DNA of 64,000 nucleotides from Phycisphaeraceae bacterium (lineage in GTDB: Bacteria > Planctomycetota > Phycisphaerae > Phycisphaerales > UBA1924). The position numbers and the translations under genes are program-made. The notes below the pieces were generated by a model. The model was given only the letters and a program-made list of their open reading frames with translations, searched no databases and had not been told where the DNA came from. Each line of letters opens with the position of its first letter. The first letter of the stretch is position 1. The DNA lies in NCBI GenBank assembly GCA_019636625.1, contig JAHBXE010000008.1, positions 96,492 to 160,491 on the forward strand. Direction: 5' to 3'. This document shows, in pieces, positions 44,026 to 53,455 of this stretch.

Positions 44026-46305
44026 TCAGAGCACCGCGTGGTAATGGAACTCCACGCCGATGATGAACATGTCACCATCGTTGGGATCGTCCGTGCTGTC
44101 GCCGTAGCGGACGATGGTGATGATCACGAACTCCCCTTCCTTGAAGCCCTGCTGCCACGGGATCGCGTACGGCCACGGGTCGCCGGTGCCGGGGATGGTG
44201 TTGTAGCCGGGGGCGCCGGTGAAGTCGTAGCCGTCAAAGTCGGGCCAGTTCAGCGGCTCCGGGAGCTTGGGCATCTTGTTGGTCACGATTGTGTAGTTCG
44301 TGGCGGGGTTGGCGCTCTCGACGAAGAAGTTGCCCGTCGCGTTGGCCTTGAACGTGTACCGCAGCGGCACGGGGGTGGAGCCGTCGGCGATCTCGTTGGA
44401 CTTGCAGAACCGGAGCTCGCAGTGGACCTTCTTGTTCGAAGAAGCCGCGTTGGTGGACCACAGGACGGTCGCGACAAACGGTGGGTCGTTGCCGCGGAGA
44501 GGCCCGGTCTCCACAAAGTCGCTTGGGATCACGAACGAGGAAGAGATAGCGCTGACCACGCCGTCGGGGAGCTTCTGCGCAAACACCCGGCCGTGAACCG
44601 GCGCCGACGGGTTGGCCGCGGCGAAGTTGTTGGGGCCATCGCTGTGCACCCATGCGGCCGCGGGGATCAGGAAGCGACGCTCCATGTTCGCGATGTGCGC
44701 GGTGTCGATCTGGTTCCAGTAAGCGGATGTGGAGGCGTTGATCTTGGCGATGATCTGCTCGCCGGTGTCGGGTGAGCCGGCAGGCCCGGTCGGACCCATG
44801 GGTCCTTCGGCTCCCACCGGACCAGTTGGTCCCGCCGCGCCCGTCGGCCCCTGCACGCCGGCCGGGCCCTGTGGCCCCGTCGCCCCGTCGGCGCCTGCTG
44901 GCCCCTGCACGCCAGTTGGGCCTTGTGCACCCGTGGGTCCCTGTGCGCCGGTCGGGCCAACTGCGCCCGTCGGACCTTGTGGTCCTGTCGCTCCAGCGGC
45001 ACCCGCCGGTCCAGCTTCACCCTGTGCGCCCGTCGGCCCTTGCGAACCCGTGGGTCCCTGAGCGCCGGTCGCGCCAACGGCACCCGTCGGACCTTGTGGT
45101 CCTGTTGCTCCAGCGGCGCCCGTCGGTCCAGCTTCACCTTGCGCGCCCGTCGGCCCTTGCGCACCCGTGGGGCCCTGTGCACCGGTCGGCCCCTGGATGC
45201 CAGTAGCACCCGCGGCCCCGGTTGGCCCTTGTGGTCCCGTCGCGCCGACAGCTCCAGTTGATCCCTGCGGGCCTGTTGGCCCGATGTCGCCTTGGGCACC
45301 GGTTGGGCCCTGAATGCCCGTCGGTCCCTGCGCGCCGGTCGCGCCAGCGGCACCCGTCGGACCCTGCGCACCGGTCGGCCCCTGCGCCCCGGTGGCGCCC
45401 ACGGCTCCGGTTGGGCCTTGTGGTCCCGTCGCGCCCGCGGCGCCGGTCGATCCCTGGGGGCCTGTCGGCCCGATGTCGCCTTGTGCACCCGTTGGGCCCT
45501 GAATGCCCGTCGGCCCTTGTGCACCCGTTGGTCCCTGCAAGCCGGTGGCACCTGTTGCGCCCGCGGCCCCGGTCGGACCGGCCGCTCCGGTCGGACCCTG
45601 TGCACCCGTCGCACCGATAGGCCCCGTGGGACCTTGCGCTCCCGTCGCACCTGCCGCGCCTGTCGGGCCTTGGGCACCAGTGGGACCTTGCAAACCTGTT
45701 GCACCGGTCGCTCCGGCTGCACCAGTCGGTCCAATGGCCCCGGTCGGTCCCTGAGCACCGGTCGGGCCCGCGGCCCCGGTCGCGCCCTGCGCCCCGGATG
45801 GACCGGTGGCGCCTGTTGGACCTTGCACCCCCGCCGGACCTTGAGCACCCGTGGGCCCCGCCGGCCCGGTCGGACCCGGAGTGCTATTCAGCGCGTAGAG
45901 CGCGTAAGGTGTCGGGAGGATCGGCTGCCTCGGGGAGAGCGTCGTGTACGCGCCCGACCCGGCGGGCGAGCGGACGGCGATTTCGAGGAAGCGGGCCTCC
46001 CCGTTCATCGTGCCTTCGCCGAAGTTCAGGTCCACCGTCAGCAATCCACGCGTCAACGATGCATTCAGCAACTGGAGTGGAGCGCCGATCTGCGTGCCCG
46101 CGACCGGCTCGTTCCAAAGCGTAAAAATGAAGTCGGCGGAGCCGTTGATCAGGTTGCCGTTCTGACGCAACTGGCCTTGGTAGGTAAACGACTTATCCAC
46201 CGGTGCCTGACCGAACGAACTGGCGGCCATGCCGCACACCAGCAGCACACCCGCGAGCGCGCGGACACGACCGGTTACGCCAACGCCTTTGGAGCTTCGA
46301 GACAT
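44026..46305 (-). CDS. Secreted collagen-like (Gly-X-Y) protein
   Basis: The 759-residue protein has a signal peptide (about residues 1-33, ending ASSFGQ). An N-terminal domain begins [20 protein letters not shown] and ends near [12 protein letters not shown], a beta-rich domain I know from planctomycete surface proteins. Residues about 143-510 are an unbroken collagen-like run of Gly-X-Y triplets ([13 protein letters not shown] and similar), with Thr, Ala and Gln in place of hydroxyproline-rich positions. A globular C-terminal domain of about 250 residues follows, beginning near [20 protein letters not shown]; it may drive trimerisation. It is convergent with the kinase gene, 19 bp apart. 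Confidence 0.88.
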   Translation of the reverse strand: MSRSSKGVGVTGRVRALAGVLLVCGMAASSFGQAPVDKSFTYQGQLRQNGNLINGSADFIFTLWNEPVAGTQIGAPLQLLNASLTRGLLTVDLNFGEGTMNGEARFLEIAVRSPAGSGAYTTLSPRQPILPTPYALYALNSTPGPTGPAGPTGAQGPAGVQGPTGATGPSGAQGATGAAGPTGAQGPTGAIGPTGAAGATGATGLQGPTGAQGPTGAAGATGAQGPTGPIGATGAQGPTGAAGPTGAAGATGATGLQGPTGAQGPTGIQGPTGAQGDIGPTGPQGSTGAAGATGPQGPTGAVGATGAQGPTGAQGPTGAAGATGAQGPTGIQGPTGAQGDIGPTGPQGSTGAVGATGPQGPTGAAGATGIQGPTGAQGPTGAQGPTGAQGEAGPTGAAGATGPQGPTGAVGATGAQGPTGSQGPTGAQGEAGPAGAAGATGPQGPTGAVGPTGAQGPTGAQGPTGVQGPAGADGATGPQGPAGVQGPTGAAGPTGPVGAEGPMGPTGPAGSPDTGEQIIAKINASTSAYWNQIDTAHIANMERRFLIPAAAWVHSDGPNNFAAANPSAPVHGRVFAQKLPDGVVSAISSSFVIPSDFVETGPLRGNDPPFVATVLWSTNAASSNKKVHCELRFCKSNEIADGSTPVPLRYTFKANATGNFFVESANPATNYTIVTNKMPKLPEPLNWPDFDGYDFTGAPGYNTIPGTGDPWPYAIPWQQGFKEGEFVIITIVRYGDSTDDPNDGDMFIIGVEFHYHAVL
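44775..45876 (-). repeat. Gly-X-Y coding repeat tract
   Basis: About 1.1 kb of 9-nt-based tandem repeat encodes the collagen-like region. Higher-order units such as [12 protein letters not shown] and [18 protein letters not shown] recur with small variations. Such tracts expand and contract easily by slippage or recombination. Confidence 0.8.
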
Positions 46306-46581
46306 AGGTAACGACTCCCCGCCGCAACGGCCCCCTTCTTCGACTAATTAAGGCCACAGGATTGGCCCGGTGCGCCCATCGTCCGCAAAAAAACTTCGTT
46401 ATAGGTCCTTTCCCCCGGTGTCCAGGATCGCGTCTGGATACCTGACCTTTCCCGACCCGCCGGCTCGACCCGGGGTCTGACCCGACACGGTTATTTGGCG
46501 CTGACCTTCAGATTCCCTCGCCACCGGTCGATCCAACCCCGTCCGGTATTCCACACCCGCACGGGGAAGCGAGCGATAACG

Positions 46582-47010
46582 ATGGGATCGGCAGCCTCAG
46601 ATCTGGTTGTTCGTGGAAGTGATCGCTACCAGTGCGACCTTGCTGCCACGATCGCCGTTGCGCCCGTTCACGCTCGGCTCATCAAGCCTGACGCCGCGGC
46701 ACCGGGTGGTGGCGGACCGGTCGATGTGCGGCTGGTGGATCTCAGCCGGGGTGGAGCGGGCGTGCGATCGCCGCTGTTCTTCCCGGGCGGAGCCCGCCTG
46801 ACGCTGACGCTCACGCCGCCGGGCGCCTCATCACCTCTGTGTGTTGAGGTCCGCGTCCAGCGCGTGATGATGCTCGACCGGAAGCCAACGTACTACCTCG
46901 GCACGGCGTTCGAAGGGATGACCGAGCAGAACTCGGCCATCGTGAACGCCATGGTTCAGAACCTCAAGGCCAGCGGCGCCATGGCCGTCCCGGAGAAGTC
47001 CCGTGCTTAA
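46582..47010 (+). CDS. PilZ-domain-like protein
   Basis: From ATG 46582 the protein has 142 residues. It has the PilZ-like pattern: an Arg-x-x-x-Cys start (SDRYQCDLAATIAV), then VDLSRGGAGVRSP, the second conserved D/N-x-S-x-x-G-like motif, and a beta-barrel end (RKPTYYLGTAFEGMT). PilZ domains usually bind cyclic di-GMP and often control pili or secretion. Its stop overlaps the GTG start of the GspE gene by 8 bp, so it is the first gene of the secretion operon. Confidence 0.78.
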   Translation: MGSAASDLVVRGSDRYQCDLAATIAVAPVHARLIKPDAAAPGGGGPVDVRLVDLSRGGAGVRSPLFFPGGARLTLTLTPPGASSPLCVEVRVQRVMMLDRKPTYYLGTAFEGMTEQNSAIVNAMVQNLKASGAMAVPEKSRA

Positions 47011-48706
47011 CCAGCAGGACTTCGCTGTCGCCATGCTCCTTGAGGAGAAGCTGGTCACCCAGGACCAGGTTGATCGCGCCACGCGCCACGGTGCGGAACG
47101 GCAGATGTCCACGATGGATGCGCTGATCGCGCTGGGAACCATCAAGCCCAATGACGCCGCCATCGCGCGGGCCGCGGTCTGTGAATGTCCGTTTGTTGAT
47201 CTCGCCCACTTCGACATCAGCATCGCCAACGCGGCGCTCCTGCCGCGGTCGGTGGCCGAGAAACAACTGGTTTTCCCGCTCTTCAACCTGGGCAAGACGG
47301 TCACGGTCGGGATGGCTGATCCGCTCGACCTTCGCGGTGTTGACCGTGTTCGGTCGCTGCTCAAGACGGACATCGAGCCCGTGCTCTGCGAGCCGGGCGC
47401 GCTGAAGCAACTGATCGAACGGGCGTACTCCATGACCGGCGGGGCGGCGGCGATGGAATCCGCCGCGGCCCAGGGCGAAGCGGCGCTCACCGGGGATGAA
47501 CCGATCGTCGCGGCGGTGAACCAGATCATCATCCAGGCCATTGACCAATCCGCGTCCGACATCCACCTCGGCCCGGATGAGCACCATCTGCATCTCCGCT
47601 ACCGCATTGACGGCTCGCTTGTGCCGCGCCAAGGCCCCCCGCTGGCGGCGCATCCTGGACTTGTGCAGCGTCTGAAGGTGATGGCGAATCTTGACCTGAC
47701 GCAGACACGACGGCCCCAGGACGGCAAGTTCCGATTCCAGCACGGGGGCAAGGCCGTCGACATCCGGCTGTCCACCATCCCGACGGTCACGGGCGAGAAC
47801 GTGGTCATGCGTCTGCTCGCATCCGCGGCCAAGCTCGGCACGCTCCAGCAGCTGGGATTCCCGAACGAGATGGCCTCGCGCCTGGAGCACATGCTGGAGC
47901 ATCCCCACGGGATGATGCTGGTGACCGGGCCGACGGGCTCGGGCAAGACGACGTCGCTCTATTCGTTCATCTCTCGGCTCAACACGCCCGACCGGCATGT
48001 CGTCACCATCGAGGACCCGGTGGAAATCCGGCTGCCCCTGGTCCGGCAGGTCCAGGTGAACACCGAGATCGGCATGACCTTCGCCGGGGCGCTGCGGTCG
48101 ATCCTCCGCCAGGACCCGGACGTCATCCTCGTCGGCGAAATCCGCGATGAAGAAACGGCCCGCATCGCCGTGCAGTCGGCGCTCACCGGGCACCTGGTGC
48201 TCTCGACGCTTCACACCAACGATGCGCCCGGCGCCATCGCCCGGCTCAAGGACTTCAACTGTCCCGCGTTCGCGATCAACGCTTCTGTGCTGTGCGTGCT
48301 GGCCCAGCGCCTGGTCCGGCGGGTCTGCGATGACTGCGCCAAGCCGTACACGCCCGAACCCGCCCTGCTCCGCCGCTTCGCCGCGGGCCATGCCGACGGT
48401 CAGTTCCGACGTGGTTCGGGGTGCCCACGCTGCCTGAACAGCGGAACACGGGGACGGCTTGGCATCTACGAGCTGGTGGAGCTCACGCCAAACGTCCAAC
48501 TCGCCATCGAGCAGGGCGCCTCGACCGCAACGCTCCGCACGCTCGCCCTCCGCGAGGGGATGAAGCCGATGTGGCAGGACGGCCTTGACAAGGCCCGACT
48601 CGGCGTCACCACGCTCGAAGAAGTCGCTGCCGTGGCGACCATCGCCGACATCGAGGTCACCCCCGACAACGCCGCACCCAAGGACAGCATGAGGCTTTCC
48701 GCATGA
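47003..48706 (+). CDS. GspE/PilB-type secretion ATPase
   Basis: The GTG start overlaps the PilZ-like gene by 8 bp. The 567-residue protein has an N-terminal MshEN/GspE-N domain (about 1-130, with ALGTIKPNDAAIARAAV and VTVGMADPLD). The ATPase core carries Walker A GPTGSGKTTS (about 309), the Asp box TIEDPVEI, Walker B region DPDVILVGEIRDEETA, His box TGHLVLSTLHTND and a tetracysteine Zn site (CDDC, CPRC). This is the assembly motor at the cytoplasmic face of the inner membrane. Its stop overlaps the gspF start (ATGA). Confidence 0.94.
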   Translation: MLNQQDFAVAMLLEEKLVTQDQVDRATRHGAERQMSTMDALIALGTIKPNDAAIARAAVCECPFVDLAHFDISIANAALLPRSVAEKQLVFPLFNLGKTVTVGMADPLDLRGVDRVRSLLKTDIEPVLCEPGALKQLIERAYSMTGGAAAMESAAAQGEAALTGDEPIVAAVNQIIIQAIDQSASDIHLGPDEHHLHLRYRIDGSLVPRQGPPLAAHPGLVQRLKVMANLDLTQTRRPQDGKFRFQHGGKAVDIRLSTIPTVTGENVVMRLLASAAKLGTLQQLGFPNEMASRLEHMLEHPHGMMLVTGPTGSGKTTSLYSFISRLNTPDRHVVTIEDPVEIRLPLVRQVQVNTEIGMTFAGALRSILRQDPDVILVGEIRDEETARIAVQSALTGHLVLSTLHTNDAPGAIARLKDFNCPAFAINASVLCVLAQRLVRRVCDDCAKPYTPEPALLRRFAAGHADGQFRRGSGCPRCLNSGTRGRLGIYELVELTPNVQLAIEQGASTATLRTLALREGMKPMWQDGLDKARLGVTTLEEVAAVATIADIEVTPDNAAPKDSMRLSA

Positions 48707-49908
48707 GCACCCAACTCTCGTTCGAGTACACGGCGATTGACAAGCGCGGGGCCAAGTGCCGCGGCGTCGCCAAGGCCGCCACCGAGGTGGATGCCTATCG
48801 GCAGGTCACGGCCGCCGGGCTCACTCCGGTCAAGATCAAGCAGATGGCGGCCAAGCGGATGGGCAAGCGGCGGTCCGTCCGGGCCAAGGATGTGGCCCAC
48901 TTCACGTACCAGCTTTCGGTGCTGATCTCCGCCCGCGTCCCGATCGGGGAATCGCTCCGCGGCATCGCGGAGCAGGAACCGCCGGGCAAGTTCCGTGACG
49001 TGGTGTTCGACATCGCCAAGCGGATCGAGGCCGGCGGGCGCATCGCGGACGCGATGGAGGAGCATGTCGGCGTCTTCGGCGCCCTGTATGTCAGCACGGT
49101 CCGCGCCGCCGAGCAATCGGGCAACATGGTCAAGGTGCTCGAGTACCTCTCGGAGATGCTGGAGCGCAACATCGAGATGAAGCAGGCCGTGCGCAGCGCC
49201 CTGATGTACCCCATCTGCGTGGTGAGCGTGCTGTGCATTGCGTGCTTCTTCCTGGTCGGATTTGTCATCCCCAAGTTCGCCAAGATGTTCGCGCAGAAGG
49301 GCGTGGACCTGCCCATCTTCACGAAGATCATGATGGCCATCGGGATCTCGATCCAGAACTACTGGTACCTCTACCTCGCCGTCCTCGTCGGCGGCGCATT
49401 CGCAATCCGGACGGCGTACAAGCGTCCCAAGGGCCGGTGGGCGATCGAGGCGGCGTTGCACCGCATCCCGTACCTGCGTGAGATTCTCATCGGCCTGGCC
49501 GTTGCCCGCTTCTCGCGGGTGTTCGGGCTGTGCCTGAACTCCGGCCTGGGTCTGATCGATTCGCTCCACATGGCCGGAAAGGCGTCGGCCAGACCGATGC
49601 TGGAAAAGGACGCGGAGCGACTGGTGGACCAGGTCCGCACAGGCGGCCGGATTTCTGTGGCCTTGATCGCGTGCGAGTACATCACACCGTTTGCAAAGCG
49701 GATGTTGACCTCCGGTGAAGAGTCGGCGGAGCTGACCCGCATGTGCTCCATCATCGCGCGCCAATACGAACGCGATACCGCCACCTTGACCAAAAACATC
49801 GCCACGGTCATTGAACCTGTGCTGATTGTGCTGATTGCAGCGGTTGTGCTGGTCGTGGCGCTTGCGATCTTCCTGCCGATGTGGGACATGGTGAAGTTGC
49901 TGAGTTAG
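48703..49908 (+). CDS. GspF/PilC-type inner-membrane platform protein
   Basis: The 401-residue protein holds two T2SSF domains. The first begins near FTYQLSVLISARVPIGESLR and ends at a membrane segment (LMYPICVVSVLCIACFFLVG). The second (ARFSRVFGLCLNSGLGLIDS) ends in the last membrane segment (VLIVLIAAVVLVVALAIFLP). Three membrane segments match GspF/PilC. It should anchor the ATPase and feed pseudopilin subunits into the growing fibre. Confidence 0.94.
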   Translation: MSTQLSFEYTAIDKRGAKCRGVAKAATEVDAYRQVTAAGLTPVKIKQMAAKRMGKRRSVRAKDVAHFTYQLSVLISARVPIGESLRGIAEQEPPGKFRDVVFDIAKRIEAGGRIADAMEEHVGVFGALYVSTVRAAEQSGNMVKVLEYLSEMLERNIEMKQAVRSALMYPICVVSVLCIACFFLVGFVIPKFAKMFAQKGVDLPIFTKIMMAIGISIQNYWYLYLAVLVGGAFAIRTAYKRPKGRWAIEAALHRIPYLREILIGLAVARFSRVFGLCLNSGLGLIDSLHMAGKASARPMLEKDAERLVDQVRTGGRISVALIACEYITPFAKRMLTSGEESAELTRMCSIIARQYERDTATLTKNIATVIEPVLIVLIAAVVLVVALAIFLPMWDMVKLLS

Positions 49909-50008
49909 TTGACAGATACATAGGACGAACCAGTGGTGCCGGAGCGTTCCGGCCTCTGACCGTCAGGAGGCTACGAAAAGTGGCCCGGAATGTTGAAAGG
50001 AACCTGGC

Positions 50009-50440
50009 ATGACAGTCGCTCTTCGTAAGAACCCTGTGGCCCGCGCCTTCACGCTGATCGAGCTTATCGCCGTGATCGTGGTGCTCGCAATCCTCTCGGG
50101 CATCGCCATCCCGAAGTACTTCGACTACGCCGCCAAGGCGAAGGAATCCGCGACCAAGGGCGCCCTGGGCGGCATGCGGTCGTCGATTGCCAACTTCTAC
50201 GCCAACGCCGCCGTCAACGGCACCGCCGCGTACCCCACGCTCTCGCAGCTCACCACGATCGGCACGGTTCTGCAGGAGGCCGTCCCGACCAACCCGTACA
50301 ACAACAGCAACGCCGTCAAGGCCGCGACGTGGGCCACGACGCCTCCGGTGGCGGGCACCGAGGGCTGGGCCTACGACGCTTCCGCCGGTCGCATCTGGGC
50401 CAACAGCACGACGACGGGTGTGAACGAGCACCTCTGGTGA
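50009..50440 (+). CDS. Major-type pseudopilin (GspG-like)
   Basis: The 143-residue protein has the leader MTVALRKNPVARA followed by FTLIELIAVIVVLAILSGIA, the conserved hydrophobic pilin helix with Glu at +5. The residue before the cleavage site is Ala rather than the usual Gly. The soluble part is small, with NPYNNSNAVKAATW and a C-terminal aromatic end (GWAYDASAGRIWAN). It is likely the most abundant subunit of the pseudopilus. A stable hairpin follows the stop codon. Confidence 0.9.
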   Translation: MTVALRKNPVARAFTLIELIAVIVVLAILSGIAIPKYFDYAAKAKESATKGALGGMRSSIANFYANAAVNGTAAYPTLSQLTTIGTVLQEAVPTNPYNNSNAVKAATWATTPPVAGTEGWAYDASAGRIWANSTTTGVNEHLW

Positions 50441-50475
50441 TCGACTCCGTTCGCCGGTTTGAACTTTGAATCATG

Positions 50476-50503
50476 CCGCGGCGGCGCGAGAGCGCCGCCG
50501 CGG
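50476..50503 (+). other. Very stable hairpin between the major and minor pseudopilin genes
   Basis: A perfect 12-bp GC stem (CCGCGGCGGCGC pairing with GCGCCGCCGCGG) is capped by a GAGA tetraloop. Only ACTTTCG follows, so termination would be partial. It could protect the 3' end of the major pseudopilin mRNA and lower expression of the downstream minor subunits. Confidence 0.65.
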
Positions 50504-50548
50504 ACTTTCGCGAGCCCGGCCGCTCTCGCCCTCCGGACGGAACCAGAG

Positions 50549-51070
50549 ATGCCCCAGCACGCAACCCGCCCCGGCTTCACGCTCATCGAAGTGATCGTGG
50601 TGATCCTGATGGTGGCCATTCTGTCCGCGGTCGCGGTGCCCAAGCTCGCCAACCTTGGTTCATCGCGGGCCGGCGTCGCGGCCCGCTCGATCGCTCGTGA
50701 TCTGACCTACGCCCGCGAGCGGGCCATCGCCACAGGCACCCGCACCTGGGTGGTCTTCAGCACGTCGACCCATTCCTACAGCGTTCTGAGCGAAGACCCG
50801 GCCAATCCGGGGCGTGCGGGGGCCTCGACCCTCACTGATCCCAACGGCACGGGAAGGCCCTTTGTTCAGTATCTCAACACGGGTGAGTACGCTGGCGTCA
50901 CGATGGCTTCCGCCGTCTTCGGCGCCGGTTCAGAGGTCGGATTCGACTGGGTCGGGAAGCCGTACAGCAACTCGAGCACAGCGCTCTCGGCCAACGGCAC
51001 GGTCACGCTCTCGGATGGTTATTCGGTCACGGTCGAAGCGACCACCGGGCTGGCCAAGGTCCTCCCCTGA
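50549..51070 (+). CDS. Minor pseudopilin (GspH-like)
   Basis: From ATG 50549 the 173-residue protein has the leader MPQHATRPG and FTLIEVIVVILMVAILSAVA, with canonical Gly at -1 and Glu at +5. The soluble domain includes ARSIARDLTYARERAIATGT, a pattern typical of GspH/FimT proteins. It is expected to sit at or near the tip of the pseudopilus. Confidence 0.85.
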   Translation: MPQHATRPGFTLIEVIVVILMVAILSAVAVPKLANLGSSRAGVAARSIARDLTYARERAIATGTRTWVVFSTSTHSYSVLSEDPANPGRAGASTLTDPNGTGRPFVQYLNTGEYAGVTMASAVFGAGSEVGFDWVGKPYSNSSTALSANGTVTLSDGYSVTVEATTGLAKVLP

Positions 51071-51100
51071 ACAGCCGATATCGTGGCGGGAGGATCGGTT

Positions 51101-51532
51101 ATGCGGCTTCGCGGCCACAGTTCATCTCGCGCCTTCACGCTCATCGAGGCCATCGTTTCCGTGGTGATCCTGGCCACGGCTGTGCCCGGCATGATGCTCG
51201 CCGTTCGCGAGGCGCACCGCGATCGGGCATCCCCCGTTCTTGCCTCGAAGGCCCGCTGGCTGGCGACGGAAAAGCTCGAGGACATCATCGCTGACCGCCA
51301 CAGCACGACCCGAGGCTACGCGTATCTCGTCAACGGCAACTACGCCGCGGAAAGCTCGATCACCGACTCGCCCGGCTTCACCCGGTCCGTCGCGATCTCC
51401 GAAACCGCAGCCGACCTGGTTTCCGCGGGAACCGGCTTCAAGAAAGTCACCGTCACCGTGAACTGGACAGACGCCCGGGGCGGCGCACGCTCCCTCGCCA
51501 TCGCCACTGTTCTCACCGATTACACACCATGA
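51101..51532 (+). CDS. Minor pseudopilin (GspI-like)
   Basis: ATG 51101 has GGGAGG upstream; an in-frame GTG at 51083 is less likely. The 143-residue protein has the leader MRLRGHSSSRA and FTLIEAIVSVVILATAVPGM, with Ala at -1. Short length, a helical ARWLATEKLEDIIADR stretch and a beta-rich end match GspI/PilV-type minor pseudopilins. Its stop overlaps the gspJ-like start by 4 bp. Confidence 0.82.
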   Translation: MRLRGHSSSRAFTLIEAIVSVVILATAVPGMMLAVREAHRDRASPVLASKARWLATEKLEDIIADRHSTTRGYAYLVNGNYAAESSITDSPGFTRSVAISETAADLVSAGTGFKKVTVTVNWTDARGGARSLAIATVLTDYTP

Positions 51533-52074
51533 GCAAGCGCCGCCCATCCCGACCTGCGTTCACCCTCGTCGAGACCATCGCGGCGATGGTGGTGGTCTCC
51601 GTCACCGGGCTCTTGACCTCCGGGATCATCTTCACCGCGATCCATTCGTACCGGGATGCCAGCACGCGTGCCCAGATTCACAACGATTGCTCCGCTGCCT
51701 TCGACCGCGTCACCAAGCTGCTCTGGAGCATCCCACGCGATTCGTCGGCGAGCGTCCTGGCCCCGCTCATCTCCAGCGTCACGTCGACGTCTCTTTCCTG
51801 GAACAACAACTGGTCGCTTTCGCTGTCTGGTGCGCAGCTCATGCTCACCGAGAACGGCGGCACGGCCAAGCCCATTCTTGACAACGTCACCTCGTTCTCC
51901 ATCTCCTGCTTCGACGACAGCAACACCGCCATGGCGGCCAGCCTCAGCGGCGCGGCGACGCAGGGCATCCGTCGCATCCAGATCCAGGTCACCGTTTCAC
52001 GCCAAGGCGTTTCCGAAACCCTTCGTGCCCGCGCGTACATCCGGTCGCTGATGACGGGAGCCAAGGTGGGATGA
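51529..52074 (+). CDS. Minor pseudopilin (GspJ-like)
   Basis: The 181-residue protein has the leader MSKRRPSRPA and FTLVETIAAMVVVSVTGLLT, with Ala at -1 and Glu at +5. The pattern after the helix (HNDCSAAFDRVTKLLWSIPR) and the beta-rich remainder, ending QIQVTVSRQGVSETLRARAY, resemble GspJ/PilW. It overlaps both neighbours by 4 bp, so translation is probably coupled. Confidence 0.82.
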   Translation: MSKRRPSRPAFTLVETIAAMVVVSVTGLLTSGIIFTAIHSYRDASTRAQIHNDCSAAFDRVTKLLWSIPRDSSASVLAPLISSVTSTSLSWNNNWSLSLSGAQLMLTENGGTAKPILDNVTSFSISCFDDSNTAMAASLSGAATQGIRRIQIQVTVSRQGVSETLRARAYIRSLMTGAKVG

Positions 52075-53441
52075 GACTCGGCCGGTACCCAACCCCAGCT
52101 TCCCTCCCGTGGGCTTGGCTCGCCGCGGTCGTTGTGACGCTCGGCGCCGCATCCGCCACCGGCTCATCCGCTTCCCGAGACGTCTTGTCCTCCGGCAACA
52201 CGTCGATCATGTGCATCTTTGCGCGCAGCAGCGCCACCGCGCCGCGGTATTCGCTTTGGAACGGGTCATCCTGGGGAGCCAATACCGCGCTCCCCTGGTC
52301 CGCGGCGAACACACCGCTGTCCGTCGCCGCACGGGCCTGCCCGACCCGGAACGAGGTGCTCTTCGGCTTGATCGACAGCGACAAGCAGATCCGCGGTGCT
52401 ACCTTCAACGGCACCGCGTGGACCAGTTCCACGGTCATGACCACGGACGCCGCCCGCAAGGATGAACGTTCCTTCGACATCGCGTACGAGGCCCTCTCCG
52501 GGCGCGGCATGCTCGCGTACTGGTCCCAAACCGCCGGGCACTTTGCATACCGACTCTGGAACGGCTCGACCTGGTCCGCTGAAGTTCTCATGACCGGATC
52601 CGGCGCGGATCACTCCCACTATGTCACGCTCACTTCCAACCCGGCAACGGATGAGATCATCCTGCTCTGCCAGGATCACAACACGGGGATCCGACTCCTG
52701 GCTCGAGTGTGGGACGGCACATCCTGGTCCAACTGGGCGGTGCTCGAAACCGGAATGCCGGACCTGAAGTACGAGAGTTTCGCCGCGGCGTGGGAACGCG
52801 ACTCCGGCCGCGCCCTGGTTGTTTACGCCAAGTCCGGCCAAAACCAGCCGCGTTACCGAACGTGGAACGGGGCGTGGTCCGGGGAGTTGTTGCTGCCGAC
52901 GATCGGGGATGTCCCCCGTTGGTTCCGACTCGAGAGCGAGCCGGGCTCGAACCGCATTTTCATGCTCGCTGGGGATGCGGGAGACGACGTTGAATCGAAC
53001 GTATGGGACGGGAGCGCCTGGGGCTCCAACGTGCAACTGTCCAACAACACGGACGCCAGCGATCAGCGCCGGTTCGACATCATCCTTGAGCCGGGCAGCA
53101 ACCGTCCCATCTGCATGTATCGCGTGAAGAACAAGAACTACCCGGTGTTCCGCGTCTGGAGCTCATCAGCGTGGGGACCTGAGACCAACGGACCAAACAT
53201 CAATCGAAAGCCGGTCTACATCAGCCTGTGCTCCGGGTCAGGCTCAAACGAGGTTTTCGCCGGAGTTCAGGACGACAAGGGTAAACTCCACATGATCCGC
53301 TGGAATGGATCAACTTGGTCCTCCGCCACTTCCATCGAGACGTCGCTCTCGGGCGGTCGATTCCCGATGGCGCTGGTGGGTGTTTCGCCAACGGGTGTCA
53401 AACGCCGGATCGTGAGCTGGACCGAAGTAGAGCCGAACTAA
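52071..53441 (+). CDS. Predicted exported propeller-like protein in the pseudopilin operon
   Basis: The 456-residue protein has a signal-like segment (about residues 10-32, PASLPWAWLAAVVVTLGAAS). It then repeats blades such as WNGSSWGANTALPW, WNGSTWSAEVLMTG, WDGTSWSNWAVLET and WDGSAWGSNVQLSN, which suggest a beta-propeller. No catalytic motif is seen. Its ATG overlaps the gspJ stop, so it is made together with the pseudopilins and may be a tip protein or a dedicated cargo. The C-terminus RRIVSWTEVEPN resembles that of the beta-helix gene at 53872. Confidence 0.78.
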   Translation: MRLGRYPTPASLPWAWLAAVVVTLGAASATGSSASRDVLSSGNTSIMCIFARSSATAPRYSLWNGSSWGANTALPWSAANTPLSVAARACPTRNEVLFGLIDSDKQIRGATFNGTAWTSSTVMTTDAARKDERSFDIAYEALSGRGMLAYWSQTAGHFAYRLWNGSTWSAEVLMTGSGADHSHYVTLTSNPATDEIILLCQDHNTGIRLLARVWDGTSWSNWAVLETGMPDLKYESFAAAWERDSGRALVVYAKSGQNQPRYRTWNGAWSGELLLPTIGDVPRWFRLESEPGSNRIFMLAGDAGDDVESNVWDGSAWGSNVQLSNNTDASDQRRFDIILEPGSNRPICMYRVKNKNYPVFRVWSSSAWGPETNGPNINRKPVYISLCSGSGSNEVFAGVQDDKGKLHMIRWNGSTWSSATSIETSLSGGRFPMALVGVSPTGVKRRIVSWTEVEPN

Positions 53442-53455
53442 GCGAGGAGGTTCCC

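Noticed and set aside
44729..45848. Pro/Ala/Gly-rich frames opposite the collagen tract and a possible tandem-repeat array
   Set aside because: The repeats are the Gly-X-Y codons of the collagen-like gene. There are no constant repeats with unique spacers, so it is not a CRISPR array.
49909..49932. TTGACA right after the gspF-like stop as a promoter for the G-like pseudopilin
   Set aside because: No acceptable -10 hexamer follows at 15-19 nt, so it may be chance.
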